NCBI RefSeq assembly: GCF_000192865.1
Contig: NC_015276.1
Coordinates: 2,976,001 to 3,040,000, forward strand
Length of the DNA stretch: 64,000 bases
Direction: 5' to 3'
Origin: Marinomonas mediterranea MMB-1
GTDB taxonomy: Bacteria > Pseudomonadota > Gammaproteobacteria > Pseudomonadales > Marinomonadaceae
Shown piece by piece: positions 8,983 to 17,545 of this stretch. Numbering within the stretch: position 1 is the first letter of the stretch; each line of letters begins with the position of its first letter. The position numbers and the translations under genes are program-made. Below the pieces are notes generated by a model that did no database searches, had not been told where the DNA came from, and saw only the letters and a program-made list of their open reading frames with translations.

Positions 8983-9672
8983 CTATTCAGTATCTACATG
9001 AACGTTAATTTTTTTCCCTCGCCACGTAGCAATAAAGTTTGCTTGCACGCCTCGTGTGGCCAGTGTATCGCCTACCCGACCTTTACCTACTGCGGCTTTA
9101 TCTTGACGGCTAAAAAAATGAACATTCGTTATATTTTCAGTCAAATCACCATTATCAATAAAGGCTTTCATTGCATCGATTGCGCCCTGTATTTCTTGCT
9201 GAGTATATTCACCAGCAAGTGTGACATTTTGGTTCCCAGCAACATATGAGTCCTTCATAAGAGTAAATACATCTTCCGCTAGATCATTCCCAAAACCACC
9301 ATGATACGCGTCGTAATCATCAAGAATAGATTCGCTCCGCTCCTCTCTTCTTTTCTCAACATCCTTTGAAAACTGCACGTTTTCAAGTAGGCCTTTTGCA
9401 ACATCAACCCCCTGATTTTTATCAAGCGCGATGTCCATCGCCATCTCCCTGTCTTCCTCAGGGTAAGTATTCCAATCTTTGACATTTTTGCTTAGCCAAT
9501 CACGAGCATCTTCGTCACTTGTCGCGTACTGAACCCCTTTACTCATTCGGGTTAGCTGACAAGCCTCAATAGAAGCCGGCATGCTTTTTAACCGGTTTCT
9601 AGTTACAACACTTCGCCTGCTAAAGGAAAACGGTTTGGACTTCCCCCCTTCAGATAAATTAACGTACATCAT
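8983..9672 (-). CDS. Hypothetical protein in the DUF4157 gene cluster
   Basis: 229 residues from an ATG preceded by GGGG; an ATG seven codons further upstream is possible. I recognise no domain. The N-terminal 45 residues are basic and Ser-rich, the middle (residues ~45-130) is acidic and helical, and the C-terminal ~60 residues look like an alpha/beta domain ending NFIATWRGKKINVHVDTE. It starts about 40 bases after the DUF4157-deaminase-like gene, so the two are probably one transcript. It could be an immunity partner or a second cargo protein; nothing in the sequence decides this. Confidence 0.5.
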   Translation of the reverse strand: MMYVNLSEGGKSKPFSFSRRSVVTRNRLKSMPASIEACQLTRMSKGVQYATSDEDARDWLSKNVKDWNTYPEEDREMAMDIALDKNQGVDVAKGLLENVQFSKDVEKRREERSESILDDYDAYHGGFGNDLAEDVFTLMKDSYVAGNQNVTLAGEYTQQEIQGAIDAMKAFIDNGDLTENITNVHFFSRQDKAAVGKGRVGDTLATRGVQANFIATWRGKKINVHVDTE

Positions 9673-9712
9673 TCTTACCCCTGCCGTTGTCATAAGTCGG
9701 TTTGCAATAAGA

Positions 9713-10654
9713 CTAAAGTTCGCTCACAGCCTTAGTGGCTGCCGTGCCAGAAAAACGTGAACTCGGGCCACCTAACTGCTGTGTATCTAGCGTAATTCGT
9801 CCCGTGTCCGCCATCGCCGTTAGCGCTTGCATTGAATTTGCTTGTTTCTCAGCATTGCTGCCATATAAATTGCGAAACGAGATAACAAGTCGAATGGGGT
9901 AAACCTGTCCACCATAAGAGAACCCATGATTCACTAAATGAATTAATCTCTCAGAACAGCCTAGCGCCCCTCCTCCTTTACTACTTGATGGCTGCCCATT
10001 TTGACAATAATCTGTAGAAGTACATGGGCTTCTATTTATTCCCAAGAAGATAACGTTATCCGCATTTGGATTTAAAAAGCCAACGCTCGCGGGCAGTACC
10101 TCGTCAATAAACCGGTCTTCAGAATGTCCAGCGCTGGAGTTTTTTAAGTTCTCACACAGTAAATGATCACCCAAGGTCGCAGTGAGGTAAGTATCCATTG
10201 ACGATTCTGTTGCTAAATGATCAGACATTGCTTGAATTGTCTTTTCATTTTTACAGCCGCCTACTTGCTCTGCAACGTGCCCCAACTCAGTGGCATGCTC
10301 TTCGAGCCTTGGGTCATCATTGATGGCAACACCATTCAAAACGGCCGTTGGTTTGACCATATCCAGTGCTTGTTGCACCACATGCCCCAATTCATGAGGT
10401 AGGTGATGCTCTTGTCCAGGAGCGAGATAGATATCTTCGCCCTGAGCGTAAGCATGTGCTTGAACTTGAGCAGGTTTACTGGAGTTATAGTGCACACGAA
10501 CATTTGTTAGATCGACTCCCGAAAGCTTTTCCATTCCTTTTCGTAAGCAAAAAGGTAACCTTTGAATGCTTTGAGCTTTGTTCCGACGAATTTCATGTCG
10601 AGCATTCATCGATCGTTTTGATCGCGTAAGCATCAAGTATTGCTGAGTTTCCAT
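9713..10654 (-). CDS. DUF4157 protein with deaminase-like C-terminus
   Basis: 313 residues. The ATG at 10654 (METQQYL) has AAGGAG at good distance and is preferred to a frame seven codons longer. Residues ~29-105 are the DUF4157 eCIS core: SIQRLPFCLRKGMEKLSG, VRVHY, AHAYAQGEDIYLAPG and the zinc motif HELGH (87-91) followed by VVQQ. DUF4157 is a known marker of proteins carried by contractile injection systems. The C-terminal part has GHSED (HxE at 177-179), then FLGINRSPC (Cys211), Cys217 and GCSERL (Cys233), the order of zinc ligands in toxin deaminases. I infer a candidate nucleic-acid or nucleotide deaminase effector; the spacing of the second Cys is not canonical. Confidence 0.65.
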   Translation of the reverse strand: METQQYLMLTRSKRSMNARHEIRRNKAQSIQRLPFCLRKGMEKLSGVDLTNVRVHYNSSKPAQVQAHAYAQGEDIYLAPGQEHHLPHELGHVVQQALDMVKPTAVLNGVAINDDPRLEEHATELGHVAEQVGGCKNEKTIQAMSDHLATESSMDTYLTATLGDHLLCENLKNSSAGHSEDRFIDEVLPASVGFLNPNADNVIFLGINRSPCTSTDYCQNGQPSSSKGGGALGCSERLIHLVNHGFSYGGQVYPIRLVISFRNLYGSNAEKQANSMQALTAMADTGRITLDTQQLGGPSSRFSGTAATKAVSEL

Positions 10655-10929
10655 GGCGAACACTCCTTCCGACAATGTGGTCCAAAATCGACTTTCTATA
10701 ACTCTACAAAAGACGCTCGAAAATCACTTGGTAAAACTGACACATCGCTTGGAAAATATGACGAAAATGGCACGTTGAATAGGGGCAAGAAAAAGAGAAA
10801 AGGCGCGAGAAGATATTGAAAGAATGTAAAAACAGAATCAAGCACGCTGCGATCACGGCCTTTGTTATCGAGCGCTGACAAAGGTGCAAGAGCAACATGC
10901 CTGACTATGAAATAGACGTCGCTTTGAAC

Positions 10930-11205
10930 TCACTCAGTAGCGGCGACGGCTGCGGTTGCTTGGCGCTCTGCTTCTTCTACAGACTGCATGACTGCTTGAC
11001 CACCATATAGCTCTTGAACAACCATTTGATCTGCCGCTTCTACCGCCTGACGCGCGACCACTTCTGCTTCTTCTGGTGTCTGTGTCGCGTAGCCTGTCGC
11101 TTGCTCTGCTACGACGCTATCAGAATAAGCAACCGCATTGGTTGCGACCTGTTCCTGTTGCACGACTTCATCTTGCGCATAATCTTGAAGGTTTTCATCA
11201 CTCAT
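10930..11205 (-). CDS. Small acidic Ala/Gln-rich protein of the R-body locus
   Basis: 91 residues, start at 11205 with AAGGAGA seven bases upstream. Very acidic, rich in Ala, Val, Gln and Glu, with a heptad-like run from residue 40 to the end (EEAEVVARQAVEAADQ). No domain recognised. It lies at the 3' end of the minus-strand R-body series, 75 bases past the HNH-like gene. The composition recalls Reb proteins but the family pattern is missing. It may be an accessory part of ribbon assembly. Confidence 0.55.
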   Translation of the reverse strand: MSDENLQDYAQDEVVQQEQVATNAVAYSDSVVAEQATGYATQTPEEAEVVARQAVEAADQMVVQELYGGQAVMQSVEEAERQATAAVAATE

Positions 11206-11279
11206 TTTCGATCTCCTTGTTTATGGGTCTTACCTTTGTATTACCATTAGGTGTTGAATTAAATCTGCCGCCCATACGG

Positions 11280-12893
11280 TCAGTGGCCGACAAGCGCTGG
11301 GTAGTCACCTTCTACCCAAACATCGTTGTTCGCAAAGAGATTCACCAACTCTTGAGGACGAGAGTCCGCCAGCTCAGAAAAAGAGGCCTCCCAAATATTA
11401 CGATGCGAACGAACTTTAATAACGTTGCCTGTGTCTTTGTTCCAATCGACCGGCAGAAACACACACTTACCCTTGGCTTTTTGCCCGTAAAACCGATCCT
11501 GACTTGATAAGCATACTAATCGGCGTTTATTCGCTTGCTCCAGCTCTGACTCAATGACTAAATACGCTAAACAAGATCGCAACCAAATCGGGTACGTTGA
11601 GCTGTTGCCGTGCTTAGGCTCTAGAGGGATAAGATTCGTGAATTCTTGGGAAGGCTTATCGACGTTTGGTAAATCTTCACCCTGCGCATGACGGTTTTGC
11701 TGGTTAGACGCCTGATCATCAGTCTGTTGAACGCCTCCAGTCTCCTCATCGACCCTCTCATCTATCGCTTTATGAGAACCTTCAGCGTCTGCGTCATTAG
11801 AAAGCCTAGGTTGTTGATCTAACGTCGCTTGCCCACCAGCCTGTTTGTGTTGCCAGTACCAAGTAGACAAGGCGTCAATCGCAAGACTGCGAAATTCAAT
11901 CGTATCCACTTGCTCAGAAAACAATGGAGGAACAGCATCCTTACCTTGCTCAAGAAAGGTGGCTCGACATTGTTTTAATGTTGCCATGCGTGCAAGAACA
12001 AGCGCGGTTCGATTAAGCCCCAGCGTGGTTATGGTCGCTTCCCCTCGACTCTCGGGTTGCATTTGCGCCAACCAAGCCTGATATGACGTTTCGATGTCCT
12101 GGTTCGTCAAGAGACGGTCATCTACGGTTCGCTGACTGGGTATCGCCGTTGGTTGTTGCCATAATAAGTTCGCGACTTCTTCTTTGTTCAGCTGTTGAGC
12201 AGCCTGATAAAAAGCGCACACTTTATCAAATGCAAAAGCGTGCCCATTTAAAGGGTTAAAACGAATGTAATCACGGGGCTGCTCATGATAAGGGTTAATC
12301 AGCATTGCTTGTTCTTCCTCGAGATCAACACTTGGAAAGCGAGGCCCTTTTACGGGAAACTTCCCAGCTTTGTGCTTTGCATCGCATTCAGGGCAAATAA
12401 ACAGTAAGTTTTCCTGCTCGTATGCCAACGCAAAATAAGGAGAACATTGGTCAGTGGTATTTAACCCATTGTCTTTGTCTACCTCCAATAACTGAACAGG
12501 TCGATAATGGCTCATGTCCCCCGCACCAGTGGAAGCAAGAAAGCTTTCACAAAAGTAACAACAACCGGAACTCACATGCTCGAAATGTTGCTTTATCTGT
12601 TCATTTGCATATAAAGCTGGGTCAAATGCTGCATAGGTAAAACCAACGACAATCTCATCATCATGAGAGGATGACACGGCGCCCTGACGCTCGGTAATAA
12701 CCACTAAATTATCAATAAGATCTGGGGCATAGCCTTCTTTTTTGAGTAGAAGTCGGTCATTTTGCGTCAACGTATGGTATTTCGGCACACTTTGCAGTCG
12801 ATCAAGCACTTCAACCATTTGCTTTTGGGCGGCGCTCTGCTTAACAGCCGTATCCGGCGCGAGCTCGACAGCAGAAAACTTAAGGGAAATCAT
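11280..12893 (-). CDS. HNH-nuclease-like protein in the R-body operon
   Basis: 537 residues. The centre holds an HNH-like zinc site: CYFC (112-115), SHYRPV (His129), then ALAYEQENLLFICPECDAKHK with CPEC at 167-170. This matches the CxxC, HxRP and NLxxxCxxCNxxK plan of McrA-type HNH proteins similar to the TIGR02646 family. The usual Asn of the last motif is Asp here. The N-terminal ~100 residues and the long C-terminal part (residues ~200-537, with a Gln/Asp/Glu-rich linker near 360-400) are unknown. Its start overlaps the end of the upstream coiled-coil gene by four bases, so the two are translationally coupled. A nuclease in an R-body operon is unexpected and could be a toxic component. Confidence 0.6.
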   Translation of the reverse strand: MISLKFSAVELAPDTAVKQSAAQKQMVEVLDRLQSVPKYHTLTQNDRLLLKKEGYAPDLIDNLVVITERQGAVSSSHDDEIVVGFTYAAFDPALYANEQIKQHFEHVSSGCCYFCESFLASTGAGDMSHYRPVQLLEVDKDNGLNTTDQCSPYFALAYEQENLLFICPECDAKHKAGKFPVKGPRFPSVDLEEEQAMLINPYHEQPRDYIRFNPLNGHAFAFDKVCAFYQAAQQLNKEEVANLLWQQPTAIPSQRTVDDRLLTNQDIETSYQAWLAQMQPESRGEATITTLGLNRTALVLARMATLKQCRATFLEQGKDAVPPLFSEQVDTIEFRSLAIDALSTWYWQHKQAGGQATLDQQPRLSNDADAEGSHKAIDERVDEETGGVQQTDDQASNQQNRHAQGEDLPNVDKPSQEFTNLIPLEPKHGNSSTYPIWLRSCLAYLVIESELEQANKRRLVCLSSQDRFYGQKAKGKCVFLPVDWNKDTGNVIKVRSHRNIWEASFSELADSRPQELVNLFANNDVWVEGDYPALVGH

Positions 12894-13735
12894 TTTTTTA
12901 CCTCTTTGATGTTATCCAGCAGTGCTTTTGCTTCATCCAAATCTTGCTCTATAGGGTCGTGATTAGACTCTATAGACGACTGTGTCGTTTCCATCATCTC
13001 CTGCGCACTGTCCTTAGCATTATCGAGCTGCTGTTGTGCGGCTTGTGATTCGGTTTCCAGAGCTTGACCGCTTTGAGAGAGAACCTGTTGCTCATAAGAC
13101 TGTTGCTGTGCAACCAGCTTTTGCTGCATTAACAACGCAGAATGGGTCAATGCTTCTTGCTTTTTCTGTACGGCGGCATTCTTAGTATCATGCTGACTGG
13201 CAACCTTGTTTTGATAAGAGAGCACACTGCTTTGAATTTGTTCTTGGTATTTCTGCTCTAACGCTTCTGATTCTTTATCTAGCTCTTTATCTAGGCCACG
13301 CAGCTTGTTCATGTCGTTTTGTTCTGATGTTTCGACTGCACTCTGAAAAGAAGCAAGACGTTTTTTGGCGTTGCCGTAAATAGAATCTACACTTTCTAGC
13401 GTTTGTTCCTGCATGTTGTGCATAGCAACTGAATTAGAACGTTGGTGGTCTGAAGGCTCGTCTTGCTCAGTCTGATAAATTGATTGCAATGATGGATGAT
13501 CTTGCATCAAGCGCTGTCTAGCCTCATCAACTTGTTGCGTCGTTAGTTGAAGGGAGGTATTTATGGATTGCATCGCTTGCTCTAGAACGGCATCAACACT
13601 AGACATCATCGTCTTTATATCAATCGGTGTTGATAAGTCTGCAAGTTGCTTTATACCCAACCTACGCGCTTTCTCTTTCTCATTGCTCGATGTTGGTGTT
13701 GTAATATTTCCAGACGTAGTATGGTGAGTTTTCAT
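12890..13735 (-). CDS. Coiled-coil protein of the R-body operon
   Basis: 281 residues, almost entirely charged or Gln-rich helix. Long coiled coil from about residue 45 to the end (for example QQLDNAKDSAQEMMETTQSS). No membrane segment, no signal peptide and no known domain. It overlaps the HNH-like gene by four bases at its 3' end and follows the gene at 13784-14773. Probably a structural or tethering partner of the HNH-like protein. Confidence 0.6.
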   Translation of the reverse strand: MKTHHTTSGNITTPTSSNEKEKARRLGIKQLADLSTPIDIKTMMSSVDAVLEQAMQSINTSLQLTTQQVDEARQRLMQDHPSLQSIYQTEQDEPSDHQRSNSVAMHNMQEQTLESVDSIYGNAKKRLASFQSAVETSEQNDMNKLRGLDKELDKESEALEQKYQEQIQSSVLSYQNKVASQHDTKNAAVQKKQEALTHSALLMQQKLVAQQQSYEQQVLSQSGQALETESQAAQQQLDNAKDSAQEMMETTQSSIESNHDPIEQDLDEAKALLDNIKEVKK

Positions 13736-13783
13736 AACGCCCTCTTATTTTTCTCGACTCAATTCTCAACTAAAGATCGACGT

Positions 13784-14773
13784 CTAAACGGCCTTTGGAC
13801 GATCACTAAACAAACTTAAGCACCCTATCGCGTTCAGGTTCAGCAAAATGGTTCTGTCCGTTAGAGAATACTCATAATGACGACACTTACCGGATTGATT
13901 AATGTAACTGTCCGTCGCCAACTGGTTCTTTAATACACTCTGAATACTCGCGATATAGGACTCCGCTTGGGATTCAATCGATTCGGTGCTTTTAAGATTA
14001 AGGTTTAGCCCAACATTCAATAGTCCAGCAGAAAGCGTACTAAAACCCAGTGTGTTCCCTTCTGCTTGCCACTGCTCAATGGCACGCTGCAAAGCTTTCT
14101 GATCCAGTTCATACGTCGCGATAGGACAATCTAAATTGTCTAAAACCACCGGTTGGAGCTGCGCCAAAATGCCATTTAATGTACGAGCGTTGCCATCTGA
14201 ATCGTTATACAGCGCTAAATAAAGACAATAATAATCACCGAACTCCGCTAACGTTTGAGCCTGCTCTTGCGCCCATTCGGATGCTTCTTGCTTAACACTT
14301 TGACTGACATCGAATTGCCCATCCGCGTAACTCAAGCTTTGATATAGCTGGATGTTCTCGTCAAATGTTGAACTCCATCGAAGAGGCTGATTGATGAGCT
14401 GCGGATTCAACACTTTAAAGGCCTCATCATTAATTAACCTATATTCAGAAAATAGCTTATTCATCGCCGCGTTGTTGCTCGAAGCATCGCTTCTGATGAG
14501 GAGTATTAGCTCCGATTCAGACATGGCGGACAAAGCTTGAATACCAACGGTCAAATTAAGGTTCGGGAAATAAATCAACGACGTATCACGTAGCCCAGGT
14601 CCAACCTCCTCAATAAATGCCGCTTCTGATGCAAAGCTCACCGTATGCTCTTTATCATTCAGCATCACCTGTAGCCACTGCTCTCCCTGAGGAATTAAGC
14701 TTAACAACGTCTGAGTTTTATTGGATAACTGACCCACCGACTCTAATTTCGTCTGTTCTATTAATATCGTCAT
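13784..14773 (-). CDS. Hypothetical protein of the R-body operon
   Basis: 329 residues from the ATG at 14773, preceded by GGGAGG six bases upstream; the longer frame adds 13 residues with no ribosome site. The protein is mixed alpha/beta, with regular amphipathic helices (VSQSVKQEASEWAQEQAQTLAEFGDYYCLYLAL) written here only as residues ~170-200 of interest, and a C-terminal YEYSLTDRTILLNLNAIG segment. No family recognised. It lies between the Reb-like genes and the coiled-coil/HNH pair, so it is most likely an R-body accessory protein. Confidence 0.55.
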   Translation of the reverse strand: MTILIEQTKLESVGQLSNKTQTLLSLIPQGEQWLQVMLNDKEHTVSFASEAAFIEEVGPGLRDTSLIYFPNLNLTVGIQALSAMSESELILLIRSDASSNNAAMNKLFSEYRLINDEAFKVLNPQLINQPLRWSSTFDENIQLYQSLSYADGQFDVSQSVKQEASEWAQEQAQTLAEFGDYYCLYLALYNDSDGNARTLNGILAQLQPVVLDNLDCPIATYELDQKALQRAIEQWQAEGNTLGFSTLSAGLLNVGLNLNLKSTESIESQAESYIASIQSVLKNQLATDSYINQSGKCRHYEYSLTDRTILLNLNAIGCLSLFSDRPKAV

Positions 14774-14870
14774 ATACGCCTCCCTTAACTTCCGAACGCT
14801 CACTTCGAACACTCACTTCAAACGTCAACTACGAACTTTCGCCATGAACGTAAACTACCAACTCCGTACG

Positions 14871-15227
14871 CTAACCGCCGGTCGTAAATTCATCTAATAA
14901 CTGACTCGCACCTTTACCCACCGCGTTAAAGTTACTCGTGCTGTTTTCAATCATCGTGTTCGCCTGCTTTATGATTTCGCCGTACATCTCCGTATTACCC
15001 GTCGCAAGCATTTGCGCCAACGCCACACCCATTGCGGTCGTTGCCATGGTATTTATATTTCGAAGGTTGTCCGTCGCATCTTGCACAGCAATCGCTGACG
15101 ATTGTGAGATTGATTGATAGGCTTTGCCCGCTCCCGATAGCTTAATTACACTGCTACTGAGCGCCGAGTTTTGCATTTGGTCAACCGTGTTAACAACCTG
15201 GGAATTAACATTTCCTTCACCTGCCAT
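14871..15227 (-). CDS. RebB-family R-body protein (variant type)
   Basis: 118 residues, start with AGGTGA upstream. The pattern VVNTVDQMQNSALSSSVIKLSGAGKAYQSISQSSAIAVQDATDNL, which spans residues ~11-55, is the RebB-family layout (QxxNxAT-like start, then GxAxQSxxQSxAIAVQDA). It is longer than the four short Reb copies upstream. Reb proteins polymerise into coiled ribbons that extend when triggered. Rich in Ala, Ser, Gln and Asn, with no signal peptide. In the same direction as the other reb genes, 74 bases after the next one. Confidence 0.7.
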   Translation of the reverse strand: MAGEGNVNSQVVNTVDQMQNSALSSSVIKLSGAGKAYQSISQSSAIAVQDATDNLRNINTMATTAMGVALAQMLATGNTEMYGEIIKQANTMIENSTSNFNAVGKGASQLLDEFTTGG

Positions 15228-15301
15228 AGTGATTCACCTATTTATCTAGTTAGTGTTGCTCTGCGAATCCACCAGAACATCGCATACATGTTCTATTCGC
15301 T

Positions 15302-15802
15302 TTAATTACCAGAAATCACCTGCTCGATCGTTTTTTCAAGAGAGTCTTCCACCTTCTTCAAAAGCGCCTGCTCGGCGGCTTGAGTTTTTGCTTTAACCAG
15401 ACCTTTAGCACTGCTGAAGGCAGTACTTATAGAATCCGATGTCACTGCTTTTTTTGATTTCGCTAACTCAGATAACGTCGACAGAATCAATGCGTTTTCA
15501 AGCTTTTCCTCTGCGAGGCTGAGTTGGGCAAGCTTTAGCTCTAACGCCTCTTTAGACTCAGCATCCACCGCCGGCGGGGGTGTCGTATCCGTACGCAACA
15601 TTTTTGCGCAACTGGCGGTTATGGCTGCCGTTGCCGACGTCTGAGCATTTTGCTGGGCCGTCACCGCATTAAACATCGACATACCAATCGTTTCGGTACC
15701 CGTGACATCTAACATTCCCATTGACTGAGAAGGCGCACCACCTGTCATTAATGTATTTATCTGACTGACGGCATCCGTTACTTGATCATTTACACTACTC
15801 AT
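15302..15802 (-). CDS. Reb-like protein, long form
   Basis: 166 residues, start with AGGAGA. The first ~90 residues follow the Reb pattern of the locus: VNDQVTDAVSQINT at the N-terminus (compare VNDQITDSVTQANV in the short copies), then SMFNAVTAQQNAQTSATAAITASCAKML. A charged helical tail of ~75 residues (ALELKLAQLSLAEEKLENAL) is unique to this copy. I assign it to the Reb family by this internal similarity. The tail may control assembly or anchor the ribbon. Confidence 0.62.
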   Translation of the reverse strand: MSSVNDQVTDAVSQINTLMTGGAPSQSMGMLDVTGTETIGMSMFNAVTAQQNAQTSATAAITASCAKMLRTDTTPPPAVDAESKEALELKLAQLSLAEEKLENALILSTLSELAKSKKAVTSDSISTAFSSAKGLVKAKTQAAEQALLKKVEDSLEKTIEQVISGN

Positions 15803-15821
15803 TGTGTTCTCCTAATTAGGC

Positions 15822-16043
15822 TTAAATTCCCTTCGTTGCTCCCGCTGTGCCTGCCGCAAGCATGAGTGCACAACATTGACTGACGCCCGCATTCTGAATG
15901 GACTGCGAGTGTGACTCATTCGTCACCGCGTTTTCCATCAACATACTAATGGACGTCCCCATGGCAACTTCTGTCATCGCGACAGAGAAGGCGGCAGCTG
16001 TGGCTATCTCTTCTCCATATTGAGGCGCTGCATTCGTAGCCAT
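15822..16043 (-). CDS. Small Reb-like protein
   Basis: 73 residues from the ATG at 16043; a TTG six codons upstream is the alternative. Ala/Ser/Met-rich. SMLMENAVTNESHSQSIQNA and QCCALMLAAGTAG align by eye with the MFNAVTAQQNAQTS and ASCAKML segments of the neighbouring long Reb-like protein, so it is probably a short relative. The usual N-terminal VNxQITDSV is missing. Nineteen bases separate it from the next gene. Confidence 0.55.
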   Translation of the reverse strand: MATNAAPQYGEEIATAAAFSVAMTEVAMGTSISMLMENAVTNESHSQSIQNAGVSQCCALMLAAGTAGATKGI

Positions 16044-16130
16044 CTCCCTTCCTATGGTCAATTTTCTATTTAAAGTCAGCGAAAACCGGCGATATCAGAA
16101 GGCGAACCCACTAATATCGCCTAATCTACC

Positions 16131-16397
16131 TTAACGATAGATTCTCGCAGTGCCTACTGCTGCAGACGCTGTATCAACGGTATACAGAGTATTCACGCCC
16201 TGAGTTAATGCAGCTTGCGCTGTAATGCTGTTGTTTTGCTGTCCTGTTGTCGCATTATGCGCGGCATTAGAAAGCGCCTGACTGGTTGCAATCATGAAAT
16301 TACCGGTTGCTACTGCGGGTGCATCACCAAGAACCTTGGTATTCACCTGAGAAACTGAATCGGTAATTTGACTGTTTACTGCTGTTGGAAATGCCAT
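16131..16397 (-). CDS. RebB-family R-body protein
   Basis: 88 residues from the ATG at 16397 (MAFPTAVNSQITDSV), with AAGGAAGA upstream. It is the most diverged of four tandem short paralogues: the same N-terminus, ALSNAAHNATTGQQ in the middle, and VNTLYTVDTASAAVGT at the end. This is the typical RebB family pattern and length. The product is a cytoplasmic R-body ribbon subunit. The longer frame starting six codons upstream includes the ribosome site and is rejected. Confidence 0.85.
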   Translation of the reverse strand: MAFPTAVNSQITDSVSQVNTKVLGDAPAVATGNFMIATSQALSNAAHNATTGQQNNSITAQAALTQGVNTLYTVDTASAAVGTARIYR

Positions 16398-16499
16398 AAT
16401 ATTCTTCCTTTTCAACTAGTTAATGAGCGTGACAAATAGCATCACGCGAGTGTCCGTCTGTCGCGTCGAGTGACTAATTTGGTGTTTGTTAAGACAAAA

Positions 16500-16766
16500 C
16501 TAACCAAGGATTTTACTCGTCGCGACAGCCGTGGACGCGGTATCGACGGAATAGAGCAAGTTAACGCCCATCGTCGTAACAGCCTGCGCTGTAATATTTG
16601 CCTGTTGTTGTGCCGTCGTTGCATTGTGCGCCGCATTCGCTAACGCCTGCGACGTTGCCTGATACAAATTCCCCATCGCAACGGATGGCGCAGACCCTAA
16701 TACTTGGACATTGGCCTGCGTTACCGAATCGGTAATCTGGCTATTTACTGCCGTTGGAAATGCCAT
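16500..16766 (-). CDS. RebB-family R-body protein
   Basis: 88 residues. MAFPTAVNSQITDSVTQANV at the N-terminus, GNLYQATSQALANAAHNATT in the middle, and GVNLLYSVDTASTAVATSK at the end. Nearly the same as the next two paralogues upstream, which indicates tandem duplication. AAGGAG precedes the ATG. Ribbon subunit of the R body. Confidence 0.88.
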   Translation of the reverse strand: MAFPTAVNSQITDSVTQANVQVLGSAPSVAMGNLYQATSQALANAAHNATTAQQQANITAQAVTTMGVNLLYSVDTASTAVATSKILG

Positions 16767-16798
16767 AGAACGACTCCTTACCGGTTTCTAGTGATCCG

Positions 16799-17068
16799 TT
16801 AGCTACTCAAAATATCTTTCGTTGCCACACCAGTAGAAGCAGTATCAATGGAGTACAAGGTTGTCACGCCCATTGTGGTCGCTGCCTGTGCGGTGATCGC
16901 GGTCTGCTGTTGAGCAGTCGTCGCATTATGAGCGGCATTTGCCAAAGCTTGAGAAGTCGCTTGAAAGAGGTTACCCATCGACATTGCTGGCGCATCGCCA
17001 AGCACCTTCACATTTGCTTGAGTGACTGAATCGGTAATTTGATCATTTACTGCGGTTGGAAAAGCCAT
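16799..17068 (-). CDS. RebB-family R-body protein
   Basis: 89 residues. Shares VNDQITDSVTQANVKVLGDA and GNLFQATSQALANAAHNATT with the copy at 17113-17412, and differs from it mainly in the last dozen residues. AAGGACG stands before the ATG. The closeness of the two copies suggests a recent duplication or gene conversion. R-body ribbon subunit. Confidence 0.88.
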   Translation of the reverse strand: MAFPTAVNDQITDSVTQANVKVLGDAPAMSMGNLFQATSQALANAAHNATTAQQQTAITAQAATTMGVTTLYSIDTASTGVATKDILSS

Positions 17069-17112
17069 ATTAACGTCCTTCTGTTTGGTTAATTATCAAA
17101 TCTTGCATTAAA

Positions 17113-17412
17113 TTAAGAGCCTAAGCCTGCAACCTTAGTCGTTGGCGGCGTCAAAATATCCTTCGTCGCCATTCCTGTACTTGCCGTATCTATTGAGTAC
17201 AAGGTGGTTACGCCCATTGTTGTCGCAGCCTGCGCAGTGACGCCTGTTTGCTGCTGTGCCGACGTCGCGTTATGTGCGGCGTTAGCAAGCGCTTGAGACG
17301 TTGCTTGAAATAGATTACCCATTGACAAAGCAGGCGCATCGCCGAGCACTTTGACATTGGCTTGAGTTACCGAATCGGTGATTTGGTCATTGACCGCTGT
17401 TGGAAATGCCAT
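17113..17412 (-). CDS. RebB-family R-body protein, first gene of the reb series
   Basis: 99 residues, about ten longer than its sisters because of the tail PPTTKVAGLGS. It is the first reb gene downstream of the regulator. The 230-base gap before it holds three 21-bp direct repeats (17546-17608) that could bind the AraC-type regulator encoded just upstream. The remaining reb genes follow in the same direction with 30-100 base gaps. Major ribbon subunit candidate. Confidence 0.88.
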   Translation of the reverse strand: MAFPTAVNDQITDSVTQANVKVLGDAPALSMGNLFQATSQALANAAHNATSAQQQTGVTAQAATTMGVTTLYSIDTASTGMATKDILTPPTTKVAGLGS

Positions 17413-17545
17413 AGTAAAACCTCATTTTAGTTCGTCCGTTTAATTGCAACTAAATGCCGTTGCTATGTAATAGGTTTGAATTCATCATCTCTTTCAGCAA
17501 TTGCAAACCTTGTAACAAAGTCTAGAAAAACATGGTGGTTATGAA

